Of a DNA stretch of 64,000 nt, positions 38,627-50,718 are shown in pieces (positions within the stretch are counted from its first letter, which is position 1; every line of letters starts with the position of its first letter). The position numbers and the translations under genes are program-made. Location: assembly GCF_023159225.1 (NCBI RefSeq), contig NC_063172.1, positions 47,347,068-47,411,067 on the forward strand, in the 5' to 3' direction. The notes under the pieces are model-generated. The model was not told where the DNA came from. It searched no databases and was given only the letters and a program-made list of their open reading frames with translations. This stretch comes from Perognathus longimembris pacificus. Its lineage: Eukaryota > Chordata > Mammalia > Rodentia > Heteromyidae.

Positions 38627-40880
38627 ACAGAGAGCAAGGAAAGGAAGAATATAAACTATAAATGCCACAAAGCAATGCCCTTTAACAATTCGAGCTATTT
38701 TATTTTAATGAGACGAAGTAATTACTATTGGACTAGAGATTTGTTTACTAGGGAGCTTTAAGGAGAAATCTGAGTTAGGGTAATGAAGAGCTTTTCTCTC
38801 CTCGTTTTATTATACTAAGCACAGTAGCCACACTTTAATGGCGAAAAGCGGGGGTCTGAGCAAATATGCAGATGTATGTAAATAAAGGGTGCCTGGCTGT
38901 GTGCAAACACCGTGCCTAGCCCAGCCTATTTCAAAGAAGGAATTAGTCTCTGGAACCGCAGGCATTCTATTTAAACTAGCATCTTTCTCTTGCTTAGGCA
39001 GTAGTGAAAACCCAAGGCTAGGGTGATGGAAGCCCTTAGTTTAGTGAAAGTAAACTTCCAAATGAGAATAAGTAGTGGCTACAAGGGTGATAGTGGAGGT
39101 ACCGTTCTAACTTTTATGTAATATTCTTGAATATTTTATCAGAATTGCATAAGTTCAATGTAATAGCTTTAAGGAGACTGGGGGGGGGGAACCTTTCATC
39201 TCTGGAGTCTGTTGAGTTATCTTTCTTGAAGCACATTATGATAAATTTTAAAACCCCCACTACAGATCTCATTAGAATGAAATATACTTGGTATTTTCTG
39301 GTGCAAAATTTAAGGTGGCTGATTCTCATTTGAAAATCTAATTATCTCTTTCCAATATTACAGATGTGAATTTGAGTGACACTTTCATTAAAAGATAATT
39401 AACTAAAACTCAGAATAGACACACTTTTAAATACCCCCTACTGAATATGAAATCCGCTCCCACTCACAGGCATTGCTACGCAGTATCTTGATGCACTGTT
39501 ACAGCAGAGGTCACAAGTGACATCATGTATATAATTCTTCAAAAATAGGAATTCTTGACACAGGGTAAGAGTAACAAATCAAATGAGTTAAAAACAGGAA
39601 ATGCTTACAATGCTCAGCTTCCTGGACAGGTGAGCAGCAGCAACTTTTGAGTTGACAGGCCTTTGAAGTTCTGGGTTTGTATTAGAAAACCTTGTCTTAG
39701 GCCTTAAGTGCCAAATCCACCAAATACCATCAGAGAGGTTGATGATATAAGCACCTGGAACTAAAGAGAATGCATACATGCATCTTTCTGGACCTGAAGC
39801 TTTTCATGATCAGGGAACATTTGGAAAAATCCTAGGACTGATGCAAATGGAATTAGAAACCAAATAACACACCTGGGTGAATAAGAAGCATAGACCTCAA
39901 AAGAGCAGACCTAGGCCCTGCTCAGGAAAGCTGCTTGCCTTCAGCAACTGGCTAAGGTTACATGAAAGTCTAGAGGCTTGAAGCAGAAAAGAAAACCTAG
40001 ATATGGTCTTTATTAAGATAAAAAGTAAATCACAACCTTAGGAATCTGGATTCTGTACATGCAGTAGTGTTTTAGAAATCAGGGCTACTAAACATTAGGG
40101 GAAAATAAAATGATCTACCTTTCCAAAGACCATATTCCATTTCCCAGTTCTCTGGAAAGAAATGCACTCCTAGTAAAAGGTTTTCTAATAGTTTAGTTAC
40201 TTTGTTTACAACCCCACCTTGACATAGCAACTGCATCCCCAATTAGCTAGTAGTATCTGATTGCACCTCAGCAGGGTTTATCCATGTGCCTTAAGAAACA
40301 CACATGCACACAGGGGTAACATTTAAATTCTCTGTAACTTGCAAGTGCAAAAGGTGTTTATGTAGCGTTACTGTTTACTGAAAAACACCCCAGAGAGTAA
40401 AGGTTCTGGCTTTCAAAAAAATTTTTTGAGGTGTGTGCATGGGGGAGGGGCTGGGGACTTTTAAACAGACTGAAGGGAAATGAAGGCAAGGAAACTTTCA
40501 GGTTCAAATCAGAAAAGATCAAGCCCTTTGCTGGAGAGGGTCCCTGTACAAGCCCACTGATGGAAAAAACATTTCCTGCGATTTCAGACGGGTAAATGCG
40601 TATGATGAAGGAAACACCTGAGAACAATAACTCTGTTTCAGGCTCAGGTGAAGAAAGGGCTTTATTTCTGCTATGGAAGAACAGGGAAATGATGATCATT
40701 TCGTTTTCAAGATTCTTTTTGAAATAAAAAAAAGTCTTTGCCTTTTTCTTCCCTGAGACACCATTGGTAATATTAATGTGATTAATGTCAAAACAACAAA
40801 TGTCAAATCAGGGAAATCATTGGAAAATTTGGTAGCTATTTCTTCTCTATGTCCCCACCCCCATCTTTTTCTTAGAAAAT

Positions 40881-40884
40881 GTGT

Positions 40885-40922
<38 letters not shown>
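40881..40922. repeat. (GT)n microsatellite
   Basis: GT run with one AT interruption. Confidence 0.95.
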
Positions 40923-40923
<1 letters not shown>

Positions 40924-41139
40924 GGGGGTAGTTATTGTATTCTAAGTAAGAAAACAAAAGGGAAGAGGATTTGTGAGAAGGGTGCCGGGTTTTGCAACCT
41001 TCTGCCATTGAGTATTCCCAGTCTAAAGCATGTGTGCGGGTGTTTTGCTTTTAATCATCCCTTCTGAGTCCTCTTTCACCTATTTCCTAAGAAGATAGGC
41101 TGGGGGGTGAGGGTCGGGGGTTAATGGGCTAAGGGGAAG

Positions 41140-41740
41140 GGCCAGAGTAGGACTAGCGCGGAGTCAAGAGTTTCCTCCAGGGCTTGGCCTCAGAGCGCAC
41201 GGGTGCCAGGAAGGCTGTGGGCTGGAGCAGCGCGGGGTGGGCGAGGAGCGCGGTGCCGCGGGCTGGGGCGCGGCGAGGAGAGGCGGGCGAGCCCGCGCCC
41301 AGCCCGGTAGGCTGCTCTAGGGCTCTGGGGCGATCCTCCCTGCCTGGACCCGGCTGTGCTGCTCTGCCCTGGCCTCCCTGGGCCTCTCCTTTTATCAGCC
41401 CCAAACTCCAGGAAACCCAGCTGGCCCGCAGCAGTCTCTGGGGACCCCCGTGCCTTCCACCTTTGACCCTGACTCTCCACTCGCTCCACCCCGCCCTCGG
41501 GTCAGGGCTGATCTTCCTAAACTCAGCGCGAACCCGCCGCCACCCTCCCCGGACGCAGGCTACGTTTTCTTTCAAAGTGAAACACAGGATTCCCTGCCGC
41601 CAGGAGAACTTTCCCTCGAACCGGTTCTACACTTTCCAGAGCCTTCCCAGAGGAGCCAAGCCCCCTTCAGCACAGGGATTGCACCCCGAAGCCTGAGCGC
41701 CCCGGGGGTGGAGAATAAAAAAAAAACAAAACAAAAAAGC
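41140..41740. promoter_or_regulatory. Second CpG-rich island upstream of Zfhx4
   Basis: GC- and CpG-rich block with runs such as CGCGGGGTGGGCG and GGGGCGCGGCGAGG at about 41215-41290. Open frames exist on both strands but overlap each other and match nothing, as expected of GC-rich DNA. It could be an alternative first exon of Zfhx4, a promoter of a divergent RNA, or a Polycomb-type regulatory island. Confidence 0.45.
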
Positions 41741-41837
41741 ATAATCAGGTGGTTTAAGTGTTGAGTGTTGAGAGGCGAACTGTAATGAACAAGAAGAGAA
41801 AAGGTAGTCTCCACTTCTACACCCTCCAACTCCCAAT

Positions 41838-41862
41838 CCCCCCCCCCCCCCCCCCCCCCCCC
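41838..41862. repeat. 25-base C run
   Basis: Uninterrupted C tract, so G25 on the minus strand. Confidence 0.95.
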
Positions 41863-42304
41863 GCCACCCCGAGCGTTTTCTTTCCCAAATTTAAGCAGAG
41901 GGACACTCGGAGTGTCCTTAGAACCGGTGCGAAGAGCTTCTTCTCTACTTCCTCTACACTCCCAGTTCCAAGTTTCTAATAAATGCCCCACCTCCCTCTC
42001 CCCCTGGTTCCTCTCGCTAGAGACCAATTCCAGCCCCATAGAACCAGGTCCCAGGCTTCTGACGGCGCTTCCGGGGTCTATAGAGGAGCGCAGTTTGAAA
42101 GGAGGTATTACAAGATTTCTGCCTTAGAAACCCTTTAGATCGCTGCAGACATTCTTAGATTCCGAGCCCCCCGGTTTCTCTTTTTATTGGATCTTCTCCC
42201 GGGGGCTATTTAACAAAGGCAGTGTGTTAACTAACATTTTTTGTTTAACTCAGCAACTGCTTTCCCAAAACACACACATAAACCTGATGCCAATGACTGT
42301 CATG

Positions 42305-42306
<2 letters not shown>

Positions 42307-42366
<60 letters not shown>

Positions 42367-42405
42367 AGGGGGATGGAGGGAGGGAGAGAGAAAGAGAGAG
42401 AGAGG
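42307..42405. repeat. (GT)n-(GA)n compound microsatellite
   Basis: GT run to about 42342, then GA and GGGA purine units. Confidence 0.95.
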
Positions 42406-42509
42406 AGGGTAGGGGTGTAGTGGAGATTTGAGGTAGAATGGAAGAGTGCAAGGCTTGTTTATGAAGGTGTCACAAACACATAGTTTCTGTGGAATAATTC
42501 GAGATACTT

Positions 42510-42626
42510 GTGTGTGTGTGTGTATGTGTGTGTGAGAGAGAGAGAGCAAGAGAGAGAAAGAAGCCAAATCTCTCTACTATGAACAAAGTACATTTTCTCA
42601 AGAACTTACAAAGTGTGTGTGTGTGC

Positions 42627-42677
<51 letters not shown>
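42510..42677. repeat. Two further GT-GA compound microsatellites
   Basis: GT/GA at 42510-42558, then GT at 42613-42625 followed by GA at 42628-42677. The GT-then-GA order repeats that at 42307. Confidence 0.93.
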
Positions 42678-42681
<4 letters not shown>

Positions 42682-42946
42682 CTTGGGCAATTGAATCCTT
42701 CTATGATATCCTGCCCTACTCCAGCCTAGTTTTTACCTCCTTTTTGGTCTTCTTTTTTTTTTTTAATTGTAAAATTCCCCCTACTCCTTCAAGGTTTATA
42801 TCATTTCACATCCATGTACCTTTCTTTCTAAAGTCCATTTTTTGGTTTTATTTCTAAGTGAATTTGTTTTAGCCTTTTTTTCCCTCCAGGTTCTGAACTG
42901 TCTTTTGGGGAGAGAGGGGTCATTATGCAAAGATACATACAGGTTA

Positions 42947-42967
42947 ACAACAACAACAACAACAACA
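42947..42967. repeat. (AAC)n short repeat
   Basis: AAC units. Confidence 0.85.
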
Positions 42968-43078
42968 AAAACAGTGCAGAAAGAGGGGCAGGAGTATCGG
43001 GTTTGAAGATGGAAGAATTCAGGAGAGGAGGAGGGGGGACTGGGGGGAAAGAGAAGTCAGACACCTTCTGGCCTTTGT

Positions 43079-43240
43079 GAGGTCAGAGCTCAGATAGTGC
43101 CCTGACCTCTTTTCCCTCCAGGCAACCAGCTCGCTGTTTATAAACAAAATCTGGCGAGACTCTCCTCGAACAAAAGCAGTTCACAGACGTCAGGAGCACT
43201 TCCACCTCTTATGCTAATTAATGAGGACCCCAGATCACCA
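43079..43240. promoter_or_regulatory. Candidate enhancer block
   Basis: Within 160 bp there are inverted GAGGTCAG / CTGACCTC half-sites (43079-43086 and 43102-43109), a FOX-like TATAAACAAA, a CRE-like GACGTCAG and a homeodomain core TAATTAAT. The block is unique-looking DNA between microsatellites. Regulatory role is inferred from motif density only. Confidence 0.3.
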
Positions 43241-43412
43241 TCCTCCACCCGTATCACACTCACAGCATCCAAACCCAAGATCACAAGCAAATAGATAAGG
43301 AGCCATTTCCAGGAAGACTATCCAGTGAAATGTGACATTCTATCTGGGAAGAACTCGAAGAAGAGGTGATCCAGATTGGTAAAGATAGACAAGTAGGGAA
43401 AGGTGGGGGAAG

Positions 43413-43413
43413 G

Positions 43414-43446
<33 letters not shown>

Positions 43447-43500
43447 TCAGACAGACAGACAAACAGACACAGAGAGACAGAGACAGAGAGACAAAGAGAG
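43413..43500. repeat. (GA)n/(GACA)n microsatellite
   Basis: GA run, then GACA units, then mixed GAGACA. Confidence 0.93.
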
Positions 43501-44555
43501 ATCTCTGATTTCATGCAACTGAAAATAAAGTTGTGATTTTAAACCTAAAAGCCTGTATATCTAGTCCATAAAATACTATATAGACAATTTATTAAACTCC
43601 TACTGCCAAATAAAATCCTTTTAAAACAGGACGTTGCATTCATCCAAACATCAACATTTCCAAGACAAACGCACACATATTTGTAGTTGAAGAAAAGTCA
43701 TTGTATGCAATATCCTTAAATATCAGACACAAAGCCCAGCTAAATCCCACAATTCATAAACAGCCCAGCTGATCTTAGTTACAAAATGTATAATTAAATA
43801 CATCTTTAATTACAAAAGACAACTACCAAGAGCTAAATTAATCAAAGATTTCTGTGGAAACAAAATGTTGTTTGTCAAGATACATACATGATAGTGGAAA
43901 ATTATCATCAAGATTCTAATTCAGGAATAAATTACTACATGGAAAAGAAAAGGTGAAAGCAAAAACAATGCGTTGAATTTATTTTATAAACTTCAGTTTT
44001 AAAATGATCAGTGCAAATTTAAGAGAAAAAGGTGAAAGAAAATATACCTCAGAGCAAAAGATCATCTTTTCTTCTTTGTCTATCAGTCAGTCCCCTGTTA
44101 AAGCATATGGAAAATGTTTTCAAAATGCCCAGATTTGGCACATTGTCATTGCAAAAAGAGGAGTGCGGTGATGCTGTTAGCGAAAATAGGAAATAAATTC
44201 AGGATTGGGTGCTGCCTCCTTCAATGCGGATTTATCTAAGTTTAATTTAATATTCTGCAATCACCGAATGATCGCATATACTTCACCAAGATTTTAAAGG
44301 GCTTTATTTAAATACCTTGAGCAGAAGAGAATGAAATTTGAACCATTTCTGCCATTGCTTATATTTTAGTGTGTATGTATTTTCCCATTAGAAGAACTTT
44401 AAAGTAGCAACTTCTAATAATAAAAGGGAAAACGATGAAGGTTTCAGGTTTATTTTTAAAGGGAGAATGTTGAACGAAAACATTTGGTTTATTAAAATCA
44501 TTCTGAACATAAAATCAAAAGGCACAAAATGGTTGTTTGTAAAACACTAAACCTT

Positions 44556-44586
44556 TAATCGATTTTATTGGCATTCCGATCGATTA
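44556..44586. promoter_or_regulatory. Inverted pair of CUT/CUX-type motifs
   Basis: TAATCGAT (44556-44563) and its reverse complement ATCGATTA (44579-44586) are separated by 15 bp. TAATCGAT is the core of the CUX1 in-vitro consensus. A third copy, TAATCGATA, is at 37863-37871 beside the promoter zone. Function is inferred. Confidence 0.3.
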
Positions 44587-45309
44587 GATAAACGGAAATC
44601 TATAGCAAACATCAAAGCGTTTAAAACATTTTCTCTATCTCATTTATAAACAAAACTTTTCTTTTCACCAGAAAAAAGTGATTATCAAACGACTAACAGG
44701 AAATTCTTTAGATATCAAATTACGATAATAAAATTATTTCCACATGGAAAGGGATAATGACAATGATGATAGTAATTACAATAATGAATAATTCAACAAC
44801 CCTTTGACATGTATGTATAGAAGAACCTCGAGCCTAAGCGGCGTTTGAAAGGGAGGGGTACTTTAAAATAAATACTTTATTTTAAAATAAATATTTTTAG
44901 AAGATGTCTCAAAAGGTGTAGTCTAGGTGTGACTGCTGGAATGGTGTTAATTTCTTAGCAGATGTAAAAGAATTAATTTCTTTTTCTTCCAAATTGAGTT
45001 AATTCTGATTAGCCAAAAATGAATATGCAAATAAAATGAGTGAGCCCTAATCCAGTTGACAGAGTTACGTCTGGATCGGATCTGTCTTCTACTTATTCTT
45101 CAAGGTGATTCCTAAATTGCAAGGAGCAAATGAAAACAAGACTTCCCGAACCTGAGGAAAAGAAAACGATTTATTTGGGGATGGGAAAACTGCTGTCCAG
45201 AGAAATGCAGCAATCAGAGCTTATGATAGCTGCGGCCAGGGGGAAATGTTGCTGCACGGCTATTATGTTTATTTGTTAAAGAAAATCAATGAAAGTGGCT
45301 GTAAAGTAG

Positions 45310-45520
45310 TTAGTGAGGCGTGTGTTTGGAACTCGCGGGGAACTGTGACTCTAGGAAGAGAGTCCCCGCGTCGCCGGGAGCCTGGGCTCGGGCTGTGCGG
45401 CACCTAGCTTCTGCCTGCTCTCTGGTCCTTCCCCCGCTGTGCCCCCGTCCGCGGTCTGCACCCACTCCGCTCTTCGGCCCCCTGGGCCCGGGTCCCAGCG
45501 TCCATCTCCCCTCCCTGCTC
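45310..45520. promoter_or_regulatory. Small CpG/GC-rich block
   Basis: Short GC-rich segment (for example GTCCCCGCGTCGCCGGGAGC) set in AT-rich flanks, directly before a long CTC tract. No recognisable gene. Possible minor island or alternative promoter. Confidence 0.3.
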
Positions 45521-45793
45521 TCCCGCTGCTCTGCACACTGCTCTCCTTTTCTGGCACTGACGTTTGTCGTCCTCTTCTCTCTGCACTCTGAGAGCCCGAA
45601 CTTCTTTTCCTTCTGTTAGAATCTCCCACTTGGAAATCTCCAAGTCTCCATGGCGAATCGTGGACCATTGCTTCCCCTCTCCTCCCCATCCCCCAGTTTC
45701 TGTCTCCTGCCATTTATTTAGCACACGGGTCTTCTTACTCTTGCACTTCCACCCCTCTCCTCCCAGACATTCCAGAGACTTCCCATCACACCA

Positions 45794-45992
45794 GAATACA
45801 CCCTCCTCCTCCTACGCCTCCTCCTCCTCCTCCTCTTCCTCCTCCTCCTCCTCCGTCCTCCTCCTCCTCCTCCTGCCTCCTCCTCCTCACTCCTCCTCCT
45901 CCTCCCTCCTCCTCCTCCTCCTCCTCCTCCTCCTCACTCCTCCCCCCCTTCCCCCTCCCCCGTCCCCCTCCCCTCCCCCTCCTCTTCCTTCT
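45794..45992. repeat. (CTC)n polypyrimidine tract
   Basis: About 200 bp of CTC/CCT units on plus (GAG/GGA on minus), turning C-rich at the end and followed by G13 at 46023-46035. It drives long serine/leucine/proline frames that are not genes. Confidence 0.95.
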
Positions 45993-48980
45993 TTCTTGGG
46001 TTGGAGAGGGGCGGGGCGCGGAGGGGGGGGGGGGGCGGATTTCGAGTTGAACTCCCCAGGGGTTTTATTCGATTCTTTTAACAGCTTTACTTTCCCTTTT
46101 CTTCTTTGCGTAACCTTCACCTACCTACTAATTTATAACAGAAACGGGTTCTTTCCCTTTCATTTCCTACTTTACAATTTCCGTCTGGACTTGTGCATTG
46201 CACACGCACTCTGGCTCCCCCAGTACTCCCTCCCCCCCGCCCCCCCCACCCGCCCGCGGTCCCTGGCAACTACATTCCCTTGCTTGCCGTGAAATTGCAC
46301 TTTTTCTTCTTGGAATAAGTTGGTGTCCACGATCTAAAGTTCTCTGCAGAGCGCCTCTCGATTTGTCAAATTAAACTCCTGCTGTAATGAAGGATTGGGG
46401 GGGCGGTAAGGCGGAGAGGAAAGCAACAACCACTTAGGAGCCTTTTAACACCTTTCCCCACCTTTTTTTTTTTTTTTAAACTGAGTCCCTCTGGTACAGC
46501 CTGGGGTAAGGTCTTTGTTGAAGAATAACGAATTCTGGAAGTTTATTGCTACCAGCGCGTGCAGAGTGCTCATGAGTTATTCCTGAGTGGATCTCGAGCC
46601 CCTCAGTTGTGTCTTCTAGCTTGCAGTGGTCATCCCTTCTTTCCCCTTCTCTTGCTGGCAGAGCCGGCTGAGCGAGGGAGCACAGGCTCAAGACCTCATC
46701 CTCTCCTCCTTCCCAGCTTCTGCAGCTGTGGCTGAAATTTGCTGTGGCTGCAGCCTCTTCCCGCTTTAATCCTAGACCTCCAGTCATTGGGCAGCTCCTC
46801 AGAGGCAAGAAGTCAACACCATGGCAACCCGACAAGCCTATCAAATCAGGGGTTGGCGTGACAGCAGCAACACTGCAGGCAGGCTGCAATGGGCTGGGCA
46901 GAAGAGCGGAGTGGCCATTGCGCTCAGGTATCCAGTCTGGAAGTGGACAGCATCTGCCCGGCCTTCTCCACATCTGGTCACACATATGTGCACCATTCTG
47001 CTCCTATCCCTACCTTGTGTGTTTTAGAAGCTTCTGGAGGAGGAAGAGATAGAGAAGGAAGGGACAAAAGTATAGAATTTGGAGCTAGCTAAGCTTAGAA
47101 ATGGTAACTGAACATGTCTTCTACCCTAATTAGTCCCTAAAGCCAAATACTGATAACCCCAGAACAAGTTTATAGAGCTGGGGAAAAGTATAAATTGTCG
47201 TAGCCAATTGTACCGTTTGCTTAAACAACAATATAATGTTTTGTTCTAGAGTTTCAAAAGGAAAGTGTTGCCCTTTGAAATTTTATTGGCAACTAGTATC
47301 ACAGTCTGCAAGATATGGCTCAACTTTATACTGACTGATTGCTTTGGAAATTACCTAAACCTAATTTCCTTAAGGAAAAAAAAATGGTATGTGCTCAATA
47401 CGTGTTCTAGAGCTTATTCCATAAAGGGCAGAAGCAGAAGGGACTAGAAAATGCATATGTTCCCTTCAGGCTTTGCTGGCCTTTGTCTTTCTTCTTTTTC
47501 ATCAGGCAGATAGAGAAAAGCAGGAATTTCACTAACTTTTCCAAGTATTGTTTACTACAAACCAGATTGGAACTGGATTGCATTATTCTTTTATTTTCAG
47601 AGCAACCGGTATTTTCTTTTTGAGAAACACACAACCTATTATTTCTTATTAAGTTAACTTCATTGATTATTTTTCTTCATCTCTTATTTCATCATTTATT
47701 TCTAATTTTTTTAATGCAACTTTGCCTAATGAAGTTGTATGGCACAGAAAGAGAAATCCATTTCATGAGGAAGTTAATGTGTTTCATTGAGAAAATTGTG
47801 TCTGAATTCTGGAATCCACACTTAAGTCCACTCCTCATAAACACAATTCATTAAACAAATAATTTTGTCTTGATCTAACAGTATTTTATAGAGAGGTTTT
47901 CAGCGTGTATTTAAATTATACTTGGCATATATAGAGTACTAGAGAACTGGAAAGGCTTCTTGAAACAGTTGCCATTTTAAGCAGAGTAAGATAGAGAGCC
48001 AAATTTTGAAGCTATAAAGAGAAATTCAAAGAAATCTATTTCATTCCCTTACTTTCTCTGTATTTCCTTGTTAATAGATTCCAACATTAAAATACTATAT
48101 TTAGCAAATATAATTTATTACAGATCAAAACAGATGTATCGGAGGACGCTAGGGAAACAGGCTATGCTATACCAAGAAATAGGTTTTCTATAGTGTGTGC
48201 TTTTGCTTTTCAGGAAGGCTAATTTTTGTTACTTGTGTCACTTTGTGGAGTTGCACAATGAGAATTGACAGACAGCTGAGATGTGATTTTAGTTTAAATG
48301 GCTTCTTTAATGCTGGGCTTTTGATACACTTTAATATGTTTGGCTTATTCACAATTCATTTGTCATTAATTGAGTGTTTATAGTGGGAAATATACTATAC
48401 TTTGAAATTAAAATGTATTTGTTTACCTGCTAGCTTCGAGTACTAAACCTGTACATTTAAAATGTTCTAAATGAGAAGTTAAATGATGTACTCACAAACA
48501 TGTCAATACATTTTTGGCTTTTAAAAGAATAAACACATATAGAAAATATGGTAACTTTAAGATCTTTTATTCAATATGTTCTTAATTGCTGGGAAATTTT
48601 AAATAACTAGGAGCTATAATTTTTTTCTGTATGTGTATATACTATGCTACTTAAGGATATAGAAACCATTGTTAAAATGCAACAAGTAAGATTTCTAAGT
48701 ATTAGTAATATATAATAATAGATATAAATAATATTTATAATTTCTAAAATAATGTGAGAAAGTTAATAAGTCAATGCTTTTAAGCTAAACAAATATCTGG
48801 TGTTTTAATAGATACTTTGGCTTTTATAAAGAAATTATTATTATTTTTCCTTTACCATAAACTTTTCATTTATGAATGATTGAAAATCAAAACAATTTTT
48901 TCATATGTAAAACTGAAATTTATTTCAATTGTTCATTAATTTCAATATCCACCTAAAAATATCACAAAACCTCCTTATAT

Positions 48981-49020
48981 AATATAGATCATATAGAATA
49001 TAGATCATATAGAATATAAG
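48981..49020. repeat. 16-bp tandem repeat, about 2.4 copies
   Basis: Unit AATATAGATCATATAG at 48981-48996 and 48997-49012, with a partial third copy. Confidence 0.85.
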
Positions 49021-49896
49021 ATGTGACTGTTTAGATATTAATCTGCATGCCACAGAAAGGTTACTGGATAATTCTATGTTCAAATTTTTACATTTTAAAC
49101 TATTTTCTACATTTCTGGTGCCTTCAGTACATACCTGTCAGAAGGAAGTTTTCCTTTTGGTTACAGAATAACAGAGTGAAATTAAGTGTGGTTTAAATAG
49201 TACATTTTGAAAACATCAGTGCAAGAATGCTTTGCAGGTTTTCAGCAGGATGGATACCATCTTCATAGAGTCCATTCTTGACCTTACCTGTGTAAGTACT
49301 TTAACTTAAAGAAAGTATGAGACGCACCTAGAGGGGTAATACATTGAGCTTAATAGGAAGACAGTTAATAACCTTTTTTCATCCTCATGGACTATCAATC
49401 ATGGCTGTCACCAGTCTGCTGAATCAAAGCAAAAGTGTTCTTCACAGATGACTGATTAGAAACGCAAAATCACAAGATCCATCTTCATGGTCACTTTTAT
49501 TATAGTCATTTTTAAACTGACAGCAACCTGCTCAGTTTCAGCACACTGGGCATCACAAATAGTGTCACTCAGTGCAGCTAACCATGAGAAGAGGTTGGTT
49601 GGATTATACTTAAAAATAATTAGGCCCGCAAACTTTTGTAGAACCCAGAAAAGGGAATCCTTTCTCCAACATCCCTTCCCCTCCATATCTCAACTTGTTT
49701 ATTTAGTTCCAATGAATCATTAATTTGCCATGTGGAGGAAATCAATGTCTATAGTCAATGTCTCCAGTCTATAGTCTTATCCTTGTTAATTATATATGAA
49801 TTAGGAAAGAAATATGTCTATTTGAGAGTTATTGATATGTCTAGAGCTTTTTGTCCATTTCATGATACTATCATTATCTTGGAAGTTTAAAAAGAG

Positions 49897-49898
<2 letters not shown>

Positions 49899-49937
<39 letters not shown>

Positions 49938-49951
49938 GAGACACAGACACC
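49899..49951. repeat. (CA)n microsatellite
   Basis: Perfect CA run to 49930, then interrupted units. Confidence 0.94.
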
Positions 49952-50693
49952 CCAACATATCTATTTAACTAAAATCTTCAGAAATCTAAGTACTCTTCTA
50001 AAAATCCTCTTTTCAGTAAAAATGCACTTAATAGCATCATTGGAATGTCGTGGCCCTAATATTCCTGAGTTTATAATAACTTAAATACAGTCTTAAATGT
50101 AGCAAAGATACTACCCAGTAGGTATCTAAGTAATTTTGTGACACATAACTCTGTATCATTTCCTTTGCAGTCCCAAAATATTGAAAAATGATAAATATGA
50201 AAAACAAGTGCATATACATATAACTTAGAAACTTTTCAATTATATCTGAATCAAATAGTAAGGTACTTTGCTTTAGAGTAGAGAACTGGGTGAGTTTTAG
50301 GTTTACTTCATGGCACTTTATGCATTCTTTCAGAGAATTCTAGAATATGATTATAAACATTTATATGAACCTTTGAATGGAAAAAATTCACAATACATTA
50401 TAGTTTTGTTTCTATTTTGAATATAGGTTAGTTTATAGTTTGGAAAATAAAATACAATGGATTTAAATTTTGGTTAAGTAATTTTAATCAAAAAACCTTA
50501 GGCATCTATGTACATTTTCCTTTCATCTAAAGGTTCATATTCTTGTTACTGGCTGTGCTCACACACATACACACACAGATTAAATGATAGAGTCATATAA
50601 TTATCAAATATATATGTAGATATATAATATTTCTCTAGAAAAATACAAGCTTTTCTCTGCACATACACAAAGATCTATACTAGATTAGGAGAA

Positions 50694-50718
50694 TGTGTGT
50701 GTGTGTGTGTGTGTGTGT
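50694..50718. repeat. (GT)n microsatellite
   Basis: Perfect GT run. Confidence 0.95.

Larger units (their letters stand above)
37925..41139. other. Upstream flank, no gene recognised
   Basis: Mixed composition. It contains a CA tract at 38570-38623, a GT tract at 40881-40922, homeodomain-type cores near 38225-38275, and otherwise unique-looking DNA. No protein match is seen. Confidence 0.5.
41741..45309. other. Upstream flank with microsatellites and candidate regulatory blocks
   Basis: Holds a 25-base C run, GT/GA microsatellites at 42.3-42.7 kb, an AAC tract (42947-42967), a GA/GACA tract, and AT-rich motif-dense DNA from 43.5 to 45.1 kb, including a perfect Oct site ATGCAAAT at 45025-45032. 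No gene is recognised. Confidence 0.5.

Noticed and set aside
41153..41764. Several overlapping 100-170 codon frames on both strands
   Set aside because: Expected from stop-poor, GC-rich CpG-island DNA; mutually overlapping and without domains.
45564..46292. 242-codon plus-strand open frame rich in Ser, Leu and Pro
   Set aside because: Its middle is the CTC repeat read as Ser/Leu/Pro runs; no domain, and it overlaps a CpG-rich block and G/C runs.
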